From: Candidatus Scybalocola faecigallinarum | Lineage (GTDB): Bacteria; Bacillota; Clostridia; Lachnospirales; Lachnospiraceae | NCBI GenBank assembly: GCA_018711005.1 | Contig: DVIT01000013.1 | Span: 47,918 to 111,917, forward strand | Direction of reading: 5' to 3' | Length of the DNA: 64,000 nt | Shown: positions 34,524 through 43,155 of the stretch, piece after piece | Numbering within the stretch: position 1 is the stretch's first letter | How the letters are laid out: each line of letters begins with the position of its first letter | Made by a program: the position numbers and the translations under genes | Notes under the pieces: model-generated | Told to the model about the DNA's origin: nothing | What the model saw: only the letters and a program-made list of their open reading frames with translations | Databases searched by the model: none

Positions 34524-35606
34524 ATGAAATTAAAAACAAAAGGTATCCGCAGTGCTGCGCTGGCTATGGTGCTGATCTTATCCGCTGCTGTTGGCTGTCA
34601 GGGAAATGACGGTGTACGGGAGCAGAGTTCATCTGCCGGGGAAACTTCCGCCCAGAGCAATGCCGGGACAGACAGCAATATGGGGACAGCCGGTAATATG
34701 GGAAATGACGGGCAGACAGTGGCAAAGGACACGGTCATTGCAGTTTCCATGCCCGCTGCCGCAGAAGGCTGGGATTATGATGCAGCCAGGAGCGCAGGCG
34801 ATTATCTGGCTTCTATCAGCAGTGATACTTTAGGTTATGTTTTATTGACAGCATCCACTGCCGAGGAACAGTCCTCACAGCTGGACAGCCTGGTCGGTGA
34901 AAATATCCATGCCGCTGTTGTTTATCCGGTCGATGAATCCCAGCCCCTTCAGGGCGCTGCCAATTTGAAAAATTCCGGTGTGCCTGTGGTGGAATTTAAC
35001 GGAGAATTATCCGGGATCACCGCCGATGCCTCAGTGACCATGGATGAAGGGATTTTAGGAAGAAATGCCGCCAGAAGCGTGGAGGACGCCGGATGCAGCG
35101 GTATGGATGTGCTTGTCTTTACCAATGAAAGCGATGTTCGGGAGGCCGAGCGGCTGGAACGGTTTGAGCGATCCCTGCCGTCAGGTATTTCCACTGTTTT
35201 AGCAGGAACCGCCTGTGACACCAGCAATGATGCACGGCAGGCGCTGACGGACTGGCTTGGCCGGCAGGATGCAGAATCCCTGGCCGATGCAGGGGCTGTT
35301 TTCGCTTCCGGAGAGGATGAGCTGCTGGGCGTTCTGGAAGGGCTTGCATCCTATGAAGCCACTTACGGCACGGCATTTCCCAATTTAAAGATCATTGTGG
35401 GCTGCGGCAGCAGTAATGAACTGCTGACCTGGCTTAAGGATAATGATGCTTACTCTGCCCAGACCTGGTTTTACCCTTCGGAGGCGATCAATACAGCTAT
35501 AGACCTGGCCTGGGATATTACAAGCGGCAGTGTTTCAGAGGATACCATAGCCGTGGAGGCGGTCAGCGCAGACCATGACTCGGCAGGCTCCTATATGACA
35601 GATTAA
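34524..35606 (+). CDS. Sugar-binding-like lipoprotein
   Basis: 360 residues with a signal peptide and lipobox (SAAVGC, Cys near 25), a Ser/Gly/Asn-rich linker, then a periplasmic-binding fold of the LacI/RbsB type (AAVVYPVDESQPL, VPVVEFNGELSG, FTNESDVREAERLERF, LKIIVGCGSSNELL). No permease or ATPase gene is near, so it is an orphan binding protein, perhaps a sensor or a partner of a transporter elsewhere. GGAGG precedes the ATG. The repertoire of contacting residues does not identify a ligand. Confidence 0.8.
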   Translation: MKLKTKGIRSAALAMVLILSAAVGCQGNDGVREQSSSAGETSAQSNAGTDSNMGTAGNMGNDGQTVAKDTVIAVSMPAAAEGWDYDAARSAGDYLASISSDTLGYVLLTASTAEEQSSQLDSLVGENIHAAVVYPVDESQPLQGAANLKNSGVPVVEFNGELSGITADASVTMDEGILGRNAARSVEDAGCSGMDVLVFTNESDVREAERLERFERSLPSGISTVLAGTACDTSNDARQALTDWLGRQDAESLADAGAVFASGEDELLGVLEGLASYEATYGTAFPNLKIIVGCGSSNELLTWLKDNDAYSAQTWFYPSEAINTAIDLAWDITSGSVSEDTIAVEAVSADHDSAGSYMTD

Positions 35607-35608
35607 GA

Positions 35609-35643
35609 AATAAGGCGGTGCCAGAAGCTGGCGCCGCCTTATT
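35609..35643 (+). terminator. Terminator after the lipoprotein gene
   Basis: 15-bp stem AATAAGGCGGTGCCA / TGGCGCCGCCTTATT with one G-U pair and a 5-nt loop, 3 nt past the stop. There is no long T-run downstream (GCAATACG), but the stem is strong. Confidence 0.7.
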
Positions 35644-35753
35644 GCAATACGAATATCAGACTGCACTGGCTCAGTTCCTTGCAATTGTCACTGGTCGGGG
35701 GCGTATCTGTCTGATTATGAAATGTTTATAAAATTTTTTTCGGCGGATTGTGA

Positions 35754-36176
35754 TTTTTCCCAAGGATTGATGAAACTGGGAAAACATTTGATGATAAGGC
35801 ATACTTGATTTATGTCAATGCCAGTATACAGGATGATACAGAGCTTGGTCGTTTGATGCATGATTTTCATTGTAAAGATGCTAAAAATATGTATGGTGAA
35901 ATTTTAGCAAAACGTGTTCGGGAATTAAAGGAAACTCAGGAGGGAGTGGAGCAGATGTGCCGTGAAGAAAGAGAGCTGATGGAAGAATTTTATAATGAGG
36001 GAGAAAAGCGTGGAATTGAAATTGGTATGCGCACTGGAGAATTAATGACGAAAAAAGAAAATGCAATGTCCTTTTCAAAATTAGGCATTCCTGTGGAACA
36101 GATCGCACAGGGCTTAAATGTGGGGGTTGCTATGGTAGAGCAATGGATTGCCGAAGGTGCAGCTGCAGAAAAATAA
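35754..36176 (+). pseudogene. 5'-truncated Rpn/PD-(D/E)XK transposase remnant
   Basis: The frame opens after a stop at 35751 and reads FFPRIDETGKTFDDKAYLIY, then VNASIQDDTELGRLMHDFHC and further to a helical tail with IAQGLNVGVAMVEQWI. This is the C-terminal third of Rpn-family nuclease/putative transposase proteins, which have the ETGKTFDDxAxxIYVNxxxxxD motif and a Glu/Arg-rich coiled tail. The nuclease N-terminus is missing and no start or ribosome site fits, although a TTG at 35805 could start a 123-residue product. I regard it as a decayed gene. Confidence 0.7.
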
Positions 36177-36232
36177 AGTATCCCTCTGACATGTGACGGG
36201 GCAAATAAAATTTGACCCCGGGATCTTAACAT

Positions 36233-36291
36233 AAAAACCTCATGACAGAATGTCTCCCGGATTTCCGGGACCATCCTGCCATGAGGTTTTT
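36233..36291. terminator. Long bidirectional terminator
   Basis: AAAAACCTCATG... / ...CATGAGGTTTTT with an inner CCCGG-ATTT-CCGGG stem. It separates the Rpn remnant from the convergent Cys-rich gene. Confidence 0.85.
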
Positions 36292-36325
36292 GTATTTCAG
36301 GCATGGCCTGTTTGTGAAAAACAGA

Positions 36326-37294
36326 TCAGATATTATCCGGGCCTGCTTTCGGGATCAGGGAGGATTCTGCCGGTGCGGGCGTTTGGGGATCGCTTCCCGT
36401 GACCGGCTGCTGAGCCAGGGTGGATGTGCAGCAGTCGCATTTTTCCTCGCAGGCCTGCTTCAGGTAGCTTTCACATTTTGGCGGGCCAAGCTCCAAAGGC
36501 TTGATGGACAGCTCCAGAAGATCGCCGCATACAAAATCCATGCAGATCGTATCGTCATTGGGCTGGATGCTTGCCTTAGGCACAACAGCTTTGCCGTTAT
36601 GGGGGATCAGATACTGGGAGTAATAAATGCTTTTAACATAAATGGTCAGTCCTATGGTGATCGTATCGGAGGACAGATCCATGTTCAGGATCTTTGGGAT
36701 AGCGATCATGTTCAGGCCCTGGTGCATGGTATTATTATCTGCGGAAAAGCCTACAAACTGGATCACCGGGGTGTTGCCGGACTGGGTATCCACGGAAACA
36801 CCGTAAGGCGCAAAAATTTCCAGCTCCACACTGGACGGATTGGTGTCATCATCCACAGCATCGTAGCCGTCTGCGCTGCTGTCGGAAGGCAGGTAAGCGG
36901 CGGTGACCATTTGGGTTCCAAGGCTGCGTCCGGCACAGTCAAAAAACGTGATCCTGAAAGTGACAGATAAGTTGGTCAAAGTGACCAGATAGCAGTTGGG
37001 ACGTCCGTTGATCTGGGCAACAGTGGTCTGGGCGCTTTCGGACTGGTTTTGGGCAATATCTATAATCTGGGCGGAAACGCTGGATACAGCGCCTGTAGGC
37101 GGTGAAATATCCATAGTCCGGCACAGGTTGATGCCAAGCTCATCATAAACGACAGGCGCCAGTAAGGTGAGTACATCCGGATCACCGCAGATGGGATCCA
37201 CGCAAACGTCCTGACAGGCGTGTTTTTCCCGGGCTCCGCTGCTCACATATCTTTTTGGACAGCTTTTGCAGCCGGAAGTGTTGTTTTTTGCCAT
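36326..37294 (-). CDS. Uncharacterised Cys-rich protein
   Basis: 322 residues; I do not recognise a named family. No signal peptide or membrane segment is visible. Cysteines cluster at the N-terminus (CKSCPKRY, CQDVCVDPICGDPD) and near the C-terminus (CDFVCGDLLEL is close to MDFVCGD; then CEEKCDCCTS). The middle is beta-rich with many Thr/Ser/Asn (QTTVAQINGRPNCYLVTLTN). The mix resembles spore-surface or structural proteins of Clostridia, but this is only an impression. The start at 37294 has AAAGGA about 9 nt upstream. Confidence 0.6.
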   Translation of the reverse strand: MAKNNTSGCKSCPKRYVSSGAREKHACQDVCVDPICGDPDVLTLLAPVVYDELGINLCRTMDISPPTGAVSSVSAQIIDIAQNQSESAQTTVAQINGRPNCYLVTLTNLSVTFRITFFDCAGRSLGTQMVTAAYLPSDSSADGYDAVDDDTNPSSVELEIFAPYGVSVDTQSGNTPVIQFVGFSADNNTMHQGLNMIAIPKILNMDLSSDTITIGLTIYVKSIYYSQYLIPHNGKAVVPKASIQPNDDTICMDFVCGDLLELSIKPLELGPPKCESYLKQACEEKCDCCTSTLAQQPVTGSDPQTPAPAESSLIPKAGPDNI

Positions 37295-37455
37295 GATCTT
37301 AATCCTTTCTATCATATTTTCTTAATCCTATTGTATGCATTCTTCTGTTTTTGGTTCCCGGCCCATGGATGAGGTGGAAAAATGTGACCTTTTGCCCCCT
37401 GTCCCGTCATATAAATAGAATATATGGATGATAACTCTTTTGGGTGGAGGAAAAA

Positions 37456-38232
37456 ATGAATACTGTATATGACCTGTCCGATGGGCGCAAGGTAATGCTT
37501 TATATGGAAAATAATCGTATTCTTTTACTTTTTACGCCCCTGCGTCCGGGGCAAATGCCTGCGGTACGCCATAATGATTGCCTTGGGCGTCTGTATTCTG
37601 CGGCCTGGCACGGGCGCATTTATTATGTGTATGAAAATCTTAGCCATCAGATTGTTTTTGGATGCCTGGATGATGACGGGGCCGCGGTGATCTTAAGTCC
37701 ATTGTCCGAAAGACAAATGTATGAAGGGCTGGTGTTGCGGGAGACCGGAGGGCAGCTTTGCCTGTATTATCAGCAGTGCTGTGAACCTGGGGAGCGGCGG
37801 CTGTATATGGCGGATCCGTGGCATGCGGAACGGGCTGTATGCCTGTGGTCAGGGACAAAGGAGCCGGTGGATGTGCGCTGGTATATTCATGAGCAGGAGG
37901 AATACATGACCGTGGACAGGAGCGATCATGTATTAGAGACATTTGTATGGAACAAGGTTGAAAAAAGATATGAGAAAGGCCATGAGAAAAGGCAGGGGCC
38001 GGATATGCAAAAAGGCGATGAAGCAAAATCAGAGGCGGCAATAAAGTCAGACGAGGCAGCCAAATTAAAGGAGGAAAATGCCCGGCTAAAGCTTTGGTGC
38101 GCCGCCTTACAGGAGCAGCTTGGAAGCGCCAAAACTCAATATGACCAGCTGGCCCAGACCGCTATAGAGCTGCAAAAGATCGGAAAGCAGTGGCGGGATA
38201 AGTATATGGCCGCTCAAAGCAAAGATGACTGA
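37456..38232 (+). CDS. Uncharacterised protein with coiled-coil tail
   Basis: 258 residues; family unknown. The first 180 residues are beta-rich with repeated aromatic strands (GRKVMLYMENNRILLLFTPL, HGRIYYVYENLSHQIVFGC), suggesting a propeller or sandwich. The C-terminal 70 residues are charged and helical (EAAKLKEENARLKLWCAALQ), a likely coiled coil. GGAGG lies 7 nt before the ATG at 37456. It is divergent from the Cys-rich gene (162-nt gap). A CATATAAAT box upstream (37409-37417) resembles sporulation sigma-E/K -10 elements, weak evidence only. Confidence 0.6.
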   Translation: MNTVYDLSDGRKVMLYMENNRILLLFTPLRPGQMPAVRHNDCLGRLYSAAWHGRIYYVYENLSHQIVFGCLDDDGAAVILSPLSERQMYEGLVLRETGGQLCLYYQQCCEPGERRLYMADPWHAERAVCLWSGTKEPVDVRWYIHEQEEYMTVDRSDHVLETFVWNKVEKRYEKGHEKRQGPDMQKGDEAKSEAAIKSDEAAKLKEENARLKLWCAALQEQLGSAKTQYDQLAQTAIELQKIGKQWRDKYMAAQSKDD

Positions 38233-38296
38233 CCGGAGGCGGATTCCTGCCAGACCGCGGTATTCTGCCAGGTGGCTGCCTGGCAGAAGTAACCGG

Positions 38297-38544
38297 TCAC
38301 ATAGCAGTATCCTGTCTGGCAATGGTGAAGGTCATGTGGTAAACCGGCTCCTGGCCGTATTGGGGAATGAGCATGGCGCCGGCCTGACAGGTCAGGAAGG
38401 CGAGGGACAGGAGCAGAATCCGGGCAGCAATATAGGACCCCGGCGCGGCAATGCGCGCCCACAGATCAGCAGCCCTTCTGATTCATAAAATCGTATATTG
38501 GTCCGGGTCATGCCGGAACGTTCTTCAATTTCTTTGATGGTCAT
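38297..38544 (-). pseudogene. MerR regulator remnant
   Basis: From ATG 38544 (AAAGGGGAC upstream) the frame reads MTIKEIEERSGMTRTNIRFY then ESEGLL, a perfect MerR HTH start, but then loses the usual NGYRxY segment and stops after 50 residues. A different frame downstream gives a hydrophobic stretch (ILLLSLAFLTCQAGAML) and a short tail ending at 38297, perhaps the C-terminus of the same protein. An internal deletion plus frameshift is the simplest reading. Its MerR-type promoter is still intact. Confidence 0.65.
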
Positions 38545-38579
38545 GGAAATGTCCCCTTTCCTTCTCTAATTCTGCTCTG

Positions 38580-38610
38580 ATTATAAGCTGTCAATCCACT
38601 TGACAGTCAA
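38580..38610 (-). promoter_or_regulatory. MerR-type promoter with 19-nt spacer
   Basis: On the minus strand TTGACT (38605-38610), exactly 19 nt, then TATAAT (38580-38585). The dyad CTGTCAA-TCCAC-TTGACAG (38588-38606) fills the spacer. This overlong spacer with a central dyad is diagnostic of MerR-activated promoters. Confidence 0.75.
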
Positions 38611-38801
38611 GTAAAATCTATGTAAATTCCTTTCGTATTGTAACAATTCATCCGAAAGTCTGAATTGCTGCTTCACATGAATGCAGGCCGGGGCTGCCGG
38701 CCACCATCAAAAAAATTTTTTCAAATTTATCCTATCTTTTTCCCTGTCTGAAATGTTATACCATATAGTTAGTGCCGTTGTCCAGGGACCGTGTTGCCCC
38801 T

Positions 38802-38827
38802 TGAACATCGACGCACATAAACGTGTA
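38802..38827 (+). promoter_or_regulatory. Possible ECF-type promoter
   Basis: TGAAC (38802-38806), 15 nt, CGTGTA (38822-38827) resembles the GGAAC/CGTC pattern of ECF sigma promoters and could mean self-regulation of the sigma gene downstream. A sigma-A reading (TTGAAC...TATACT) is also possible. The rest of 38611-38800 holds a GGCCGG...CCGGCC hairpin (about 38686-38702) and no gene. Confidence 0.3.
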
Positions 38828-38915
38828 TACTGCGGCAATACTTTGTATACATACCGGCCATGCGGGACGCTTGCGGTATAAGCGGCTGCGGATTAAAGAC
38901 TTGTAGGAGGACATT

Positions 38916-39452
38916 GTGGATGCTGATTTTACTTTAATACGAAAGATGAAGCAGGGGGACAAGGAGGCCTTTGATGCTTTTATCCGGAAGTATTATGAGG
39001 AGATTTTAAAATATTGCCACTGGCACTGCCGCGACCCTGAGGATGCAAGGGACCTGGCCCAGGAAACCTTTGTGCGGTTTATGGGCGGGCTGTCCGGGTA
39101 CCATCATGTGGGAAAGGCAAAAAATTATTTATATACCATTGCCGGGAATCTTTGCAAAAACTATTACCAAAAGAACCGGGAAATACCTGCCCGGGACCGG
39201 GAGGTCCTTGACGATGGAAGGACGGTTGGCGGAGCGGAGTCTGAGGTGACGGACAAATTCCTGATCCAATGGGCGTTAAAACAGCTGTCAACGGAGTTTC
39301 GGGAAGTGGTGATCCTTTATTATTTTCAGGAGCTTTCCATGGTGCAGATCGCCAAAGCGCTGGATATTAGCCTGCCTTTGGTAAAGTATCGGTTAAGGCA
39401 GGCAAAGCTCAGGCTGAAAACATTGATCCAACAGGAGGGTGATAATAGATGA
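38916..39452 (+). CDS. ECF RNA polymerase sigma factor
   Basis: 178 residues starting with GTG (GGAGG 6-7 nt upstream). Region 2 spans about 20-85 (DPEDARDLAQETFVRFM), and region 4 near the C-terminus has the HTH LSMVQIAKALDISLPLVKYR. There is no region 1.1 or 3, so it is an ECF-type sigma. The next gene overlaps its stop by 4 nt and encodes a membrane protein that could be its anti-sigma factor, although no zinc-type anti-sigma motif is seen there. Confidence 0.9.
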   Translation: MDADFTLIRKMKQGDKEAFDAFIRKYYEEILKYCHWHCRDPEDARDLAQETFVRFMGGLSGYHHVGKAKNYLYTIAGNLCKNYYQKNREIPARDREVLDDGRTVGGAESEVTDKFLIQWALKQLSTEFREVVILYYFQELSMVQIAKALDISLPLVKYRLRQAKLRLKTLIQQEGDNR

Positions 39453-40180
39453 ATCTGGAAAAAGCGCTTAAAGATTACGGAAATATGGGGCCAAAGGCCA
39501 GAGAGGAAGATATGTACGCTGCTGCGGCCATGGGAAGAATGGCCTTTATTCAAAGTGAAGAAATGCAGGTGCTGTCCTATGGAGGATTTTTGCGGATGCA
39601 GCTTCGGGTGCTGAAAAAACGGTGGTGGCTGCTCCAGTGCCTTGTTCTGGCAGGCCTGTGGATCATTTATCCGTCCATAGACGGGGCGTGGTACGGCCAC
39701 AGGACGCTTGGGGTGGCGGCAATGTTGTTTGTTATTCTTTTAATACCGGAGCTGTGGCGAAACCGGACCGATCAGGCCATGGAGGTGGAAGCGGCCGCTT
39801 ACTATTCTTTAAGGCAGATTTATGCGGCCCGGATGCTTTTGTTTGGCATTGCCGATGTTTTTATGATCACTGTTTTTCTGGCCGGAGCGTCCATGACTTT
39901 AAAGCTTGCCCTGACAGAACTGCTGATCCAGTTCCTTTTTCCTATGACAGTGACAGCATGTATCTGTTTTGGATTTTTATGCGGCAGCAAATATTTTTCC
40001 GGCGGCGCTGCTGCGGGACTTTGTCTCATCTGGAGCGCGGTGTGGTGGCTTGTCCTTTTAAATGAGGAGATTTATGCAGCCATTACCATGCCGGTATGGG
40101 CGGGACTTATTGCCCTGGCTCTGGGATTACTGGCCTTTGTCCTGGTACGGTCCGTGAAAAATTGTGAAAAGATATGGTAA
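39449..40180 (+). CDS. Six-helix membrane protein of sigma/ABC operon
   Basis: 243 residues. A soluble N-terminus of about 60 residues (ALKDYGNMGPKAREEDMYAA) precedes roughly six hydrophobic segments (CLVLAGLWIIYPSI, LGVAAMLFVILLIPEL, LFGIADVFMITVFLAGAS, LLIQFLFPMTVTACICFGFL and two more). It overlaps the sigma gene by 4 nt and is followed by an ABC ATPase. It may hold the sigma factor at the membrane or belong to the ABC exporter. There is no HxxxCxxC zinc anti-sigma motif. Confidence 0.7.
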   Translation: MNLEKALKDYGNMGPKAREEDMYAAAAMGRMAFIQSEEMQVLSYGGFLRMQLRVLKKRWWLLQCLVLAGLWIIYPSIDGAWYGHRTLGVAAMLFVILLIPELWRNRTDQAMEVEAAAYYSLRQIYAARMLLFGIADVFMITVFLAGASMTLKLALTELLIQFLFPMTVTACICFGFLCGSKYFSGGAAAGLCLIWSAVWWLVLLNEEIYAAITMPVWAGLIALALGLLAFVLVRSVKNCEKIW

Positions 40181-40237
40181 AAGGTGTAACTGTTTAGCCA
40201 GATGAATGGTTACACAAGATCTGGGAGGTAAAGATCA

Positions 40238-41125
40238 ATGGAATTAACATTGAATAATGTAACCAAAAGGTTTGGAAATATAACGGCAGTGGACCATGTT
40301 ACCCAGACGATGGAGCATGGGGTTTACGGCCTTCTTGGTGTCAACGGTGCAGGAAAGACAACGCTGATGCGTATGCTGTGTACACTGCTGACGCCTACAC
40401 AGGGGGCGATCACCTGCGACGGCCGGGATATTTTTCAGATGGACGGGGATTACCGGAGGATCCTGGGATATTTGCCCCAGGATTTCGGGACTTATCCGGA
40501 CTTTTCCGTGAAAGACTATCTTTTGTATATTGGAGCCTTAAAGGGGCTGCGTCCTGCTGTGGCCAGAAAAAGAGCCGGAGAGCTGATGGAGCTTACAGGA
40601 CTGACACGGGTGGCCGGCAGGAAAATGAAAAAGCTGTCCGGCGGTATGCGGCGCAGGGCCGGGATTGCTCAGGCCATGCTTAATGATCCCAAGATCCTTA
40701 TATTGGACGAGCCTACGGCAGGGCTGGATCCTAATGAGCGGATCCGCTTTCGGAACCTGATCAGCGAGCTGTCCCAGGAGCGTCTGGTGCTGCTGTCTAC
40801 CCATATTGTGTCGGATGTGGAGTATATTGCCAATGAGATCTGGCTGATGAAGGACGGCGCCTTTGTGTGCCAGGGAACGGCCCGGAGCCTGATCACCGCT
40901 ATGCCGGAAAATGTATGGCATTGCTTTGCAGATAAAGCCATGGTGCCTATGCTTATGAAAAAATATAAGATTTCCAACATAAAGTCTGATCCTGACGGCA
41001 TTGCCCTTCGGATCATTTCCAAAGAAAAGCCGTTTCCCGATGCACAAAAGGTCCGGGCGTCTTTGGAGGATGTGTTTTTATATTATGTGGGGGAGAATAT
41101 AGGAGGCAGAGATGGTCATTTATGA
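40238..41125 (+). CDS. ABC transporter ATP-binding protein
   Basis: 295 residues. Walker A GVNGAGKTTL, Q-loop LPQDFGTYPD, signature LSGGMRRRAGIA and Walker B ILILDEPTAGLDP followed by an H-loop STHIV. The layout is that of ABC-2 type exporters (drug, lantibiotic or Na+ efflux). It overlaps the permease gene by 14 nt. With the sigma factor upstream, a cell-envelope stress detoxification role is plausible. Confidence 0.92.
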   Translation: MELTLNNVTKRFGNITAVDHVTQTMEHGVYGLLGVNGAGKTTLMRMLCTLLTPTQGAITCDGRDIFQMDGDYRRILGYLPQDFGTYPDFSVKDYLLYIGALKGLRPAVARKRAGELMELTGLTRVAGRKMKKLSGGMRRRAGIAQAMLNDPKILILDEPTAGLDPNERIRFRNLISELSQERLVLLSTHIVSDVEYIANEIWLMKDGAFVCQGTARSLITAMPENVWHCFADKAMVPMLMKKYKISNIKSDPDGIALRIISKEKPFPDAQKVRASLEDVFLYYVGENIGGRDGHL

Positions 41126-42338
41126 GCTGAAAAAAGTGCTGTTTAAAAACAGCAGTAAGGCAGCCCTTATATTTTTAGGGGCAGTGCTGATTTTTGTGAT
41201 CCATATGGCTGTCAGCGGCATCCGTTATGTGGACGATGAAGGGATCACCCATACAGGGATATGGGCGGCACAGCAGCTTCGGGAGGTGAAGGCGCCGTGG
41301 GAAGGGCCGCTGACAGCACAGCGGCTGGCCCAGGTCATTGAAACGAACCAGAAAGAAAATGCAACGCCGGAGGCCCTGTCTGAGGATATATCACAGCAAA
41401 ATATTTCCTATAGCAGGAAACAGGGGTACTCGGATATTCTTACGCTGATGAGCGATATTTTCGGAAGCTTTGATACTTTTGATTATTTTGTTTCTGACGG
41501 CCTGACGGTGGAGGATGCAGACGATTTTTACACTCAGCGGGTGGAGAGACTGCGCCAATGGCTGGACGGGCCGGCCGGGGATAAATATACCCAAAAGGAA
41601 AAGGAATATTTTATCCGTCAGTTTGAAGCAGTGAAGGAGCCTCTTTACTATGAAGCTGCAGATGGATGGGATCAGTTATTTTATCTTTTCCCAAGCCTGA
41701 TCTCAGTGGCCGCCCTTGTCATGGGATTTTTAGTGTCCGGAATTTTTTCCTGCGAAAAGCAGTGGAAAACCGATACGATATTTTTCTCATCCTTCCAGGG
41801 ACGGCGCCTTGGGCCGGGAAGCAAGCTGGCTGCCGGAATGCTTCTGATTACAGGCATTTATACCGCAGTTATGGCCCTGTATACGGCAGCAGTGCTGGGG
41901 CTTGCTGGCGCAGGCGGGGCAGGGACGATGATCCAGGTCCAGTTTTTTGGCAGCGACAGCTTTTATAATATGACCGTATGGCAGGAATATATAGCGATTT
42001 TTATGGGAGGCCTGCTGGGAAGTTTGTTTTTCGGCCTGTTTGCCATGCTTATTTCCGCAGGGACCGGCTCCCCGGTTTTAGCGGTCACCATCCCATTTAT
42101 ATTTATGCTGCTGCCTAACTTTCTGGCCAACATGGATCTGACGTTTTTGGACAAGTTCCTCAACCTTTTGCCCAATCAGCTCCTTGAGGTGTACCGGGTT
42201 ATTTCAGGAGACAGCCTGTATGAGTTGGCCGGCCATGTTTTTGGGGCGCTGCCGCTGCTGTTTTTGATCTACGGCTGCCTTTGCCTTGGACTTATTCCTG
42301 TGATCTGTTTGATTTACCGAAGGACGGTGGTTCAATGA
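41112..42338 (+). CDS. ABC-2 type transporter permease
   Basis: 408 residues. One N-terminal membrane helix (AALIFLGAVLIFVIHMAVSG), a large extracytoplasmic domain of about 170 residues, then five to six helices (FPSLISVAALVMGFLVSGIF, LAAGMLLITGIYTAVMALYT, AIFMGGLLGSLFFGLFAML and others). This is the topology of ABC-2 permeases. It overlaps the ATPase upstream and the VanY-type gene downstream (ATGA). Confidence 0.85.
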   Translation: MVIYELKKVLFKNSSKAALIFLGAVLIFVIHMAVSGIRYVDDEGITHTGIWAAQQLREVKAPWEGPLTAQRLAQVIETNQKENATPEALSEDISQQNISYSRKQGYSDILTLMSDIFGSFDTFDYFVSDGLTVEDADDFYTQRVERLRQWLDGPAGDKYTQKEKEYFIRQFEAVKEPLYYEAADGWDQLFYLFPSLISVAALVMGFLVSGIFSCEKQWKTDTIFFSSFQGRRLGPGSKLAAGMLLITGIYTAVMALYTAAVLGLAGAGGAGTMIQVQFFGSDSFYNMTVWQEYIAIFMGGLLGSLFFGLFAMLISAGTGSPVLAVTIPFIFMLLPNFLANMDLTFLDKFLNLLPNQLLEVYRVISGDSLYELAGHVFGALPLLFLIYGCLCLGLIPVICLIYRRTVVQ

Positions 42339-43042
42339 AAATGTACAAAAATCGAAGAAAAAGAAAATGGTGGCTTGGGATCCTTATATCTCTTTGTGTT
42401 GTTTGCGGCATATTAGCCGGATGGGCAGGACTGACCTGGGACGGACCGGGCAGTATGGGCGCCAGCCAGTCCCGGGAAGATCGTCCGTGGAACCTGATCC
42501 TTGTAAATAAGGATTATTCCATCCCTGAGGATTATTCGGTAACATTGCTTGAGCTGTCCAACGGGGAAAAGGTGGATGAGCGGATCTATCCAAAGCTTCA
42601 GGAAATGTTTGACGCGGCCCGGGCCCAGGGGATTTATCCGGTAGTTGTTGCCGGGTACCGGACCCATGACGTTCAGCAAAAACTTCTGGATAATAAGATC
42701 CTGGATTATGAAAATGAAGGCTATTCCCGGAACGAGGCTGAAAAGCTGGCAAAGCAGTGGGTGGCTGTGCCCGGTACCAGCGAGCATGAGCTGGGCATTG
42801 CCGTGGATATTAATGCGGATACAGCTTTGTGCAGCAGTGACGCCCTGTATTCCTGGCTTGCGGAAAATGGCTATAAATACGGATTCATTTACCGCTATCC
42901 CCAGGATAAGACCGATATTACAGGGGTGATCAATGAGCCGTGGCATTACCGGTACGTGGGTGTTGAGGCGGCAAAAGAGATCAATGAGCAGGGCATATGC
43001 CTGGAAGAATATATTGAAAACGTATACGGCACAGCCGGATGA
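42335..43042 (+). CDS. VanY-type D-Ala-D-Ala carboxypeptidase
   Basis: 235 residues. The N-terminal membrane anchor WWLGILISLCVVCGILAGW is followed by an extracellular M15B peptidase domain. The zinc motifs GTSEHELGIAVDI (SxHxxGxAxD) and EPWHYRYVG (WH) are complete. It trims the terminal D-Ala of peptidoglycan stem peptides and may affect glycopeptide response. The start at 42335 overlaps the permease stop, so it is part of the sigma/ABC operon, supporting an envelope role for the whole operon. Confidence 0.9.
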   Translation: MKMYKNRRKRKWWLGILISLCVVCGILAGWAGLTWDGPGSMGASQSREDRPWNLILVNKDYSIPEDYSVTLLELSNGEKVDERIYPKLQEMFDAARAQGIYPVVVAGYRTHDVQQKLLDNKILDYENEGYSRNEAEKLAKQWVAVPGTSEHELGIAVDINADTALCSSDALYSWLAENGYKYGFIYRYPQDKTDITGVINEPWHYRYVGVEAAKEINEQGICLEEYIENVYGTAG

Positions 43043-43155
43043 AATGCTGCAGTATTACGCGAAAGAACCTATGGAAATTTCCCCCGGAGTGTGATAAAGT
43101 AGTCGTGGCGCTGCGCCTTGAAAGCGCTTTATGCAACGACGAAGGAGAGAGAAAC

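Noticed and set aside
38225..38488. 87-codon plus-strand frame in the MerR remnant region
   Set aside because: Antisense to the MerR fragment, no domain, begins inside the end of the coiled-coil gene.
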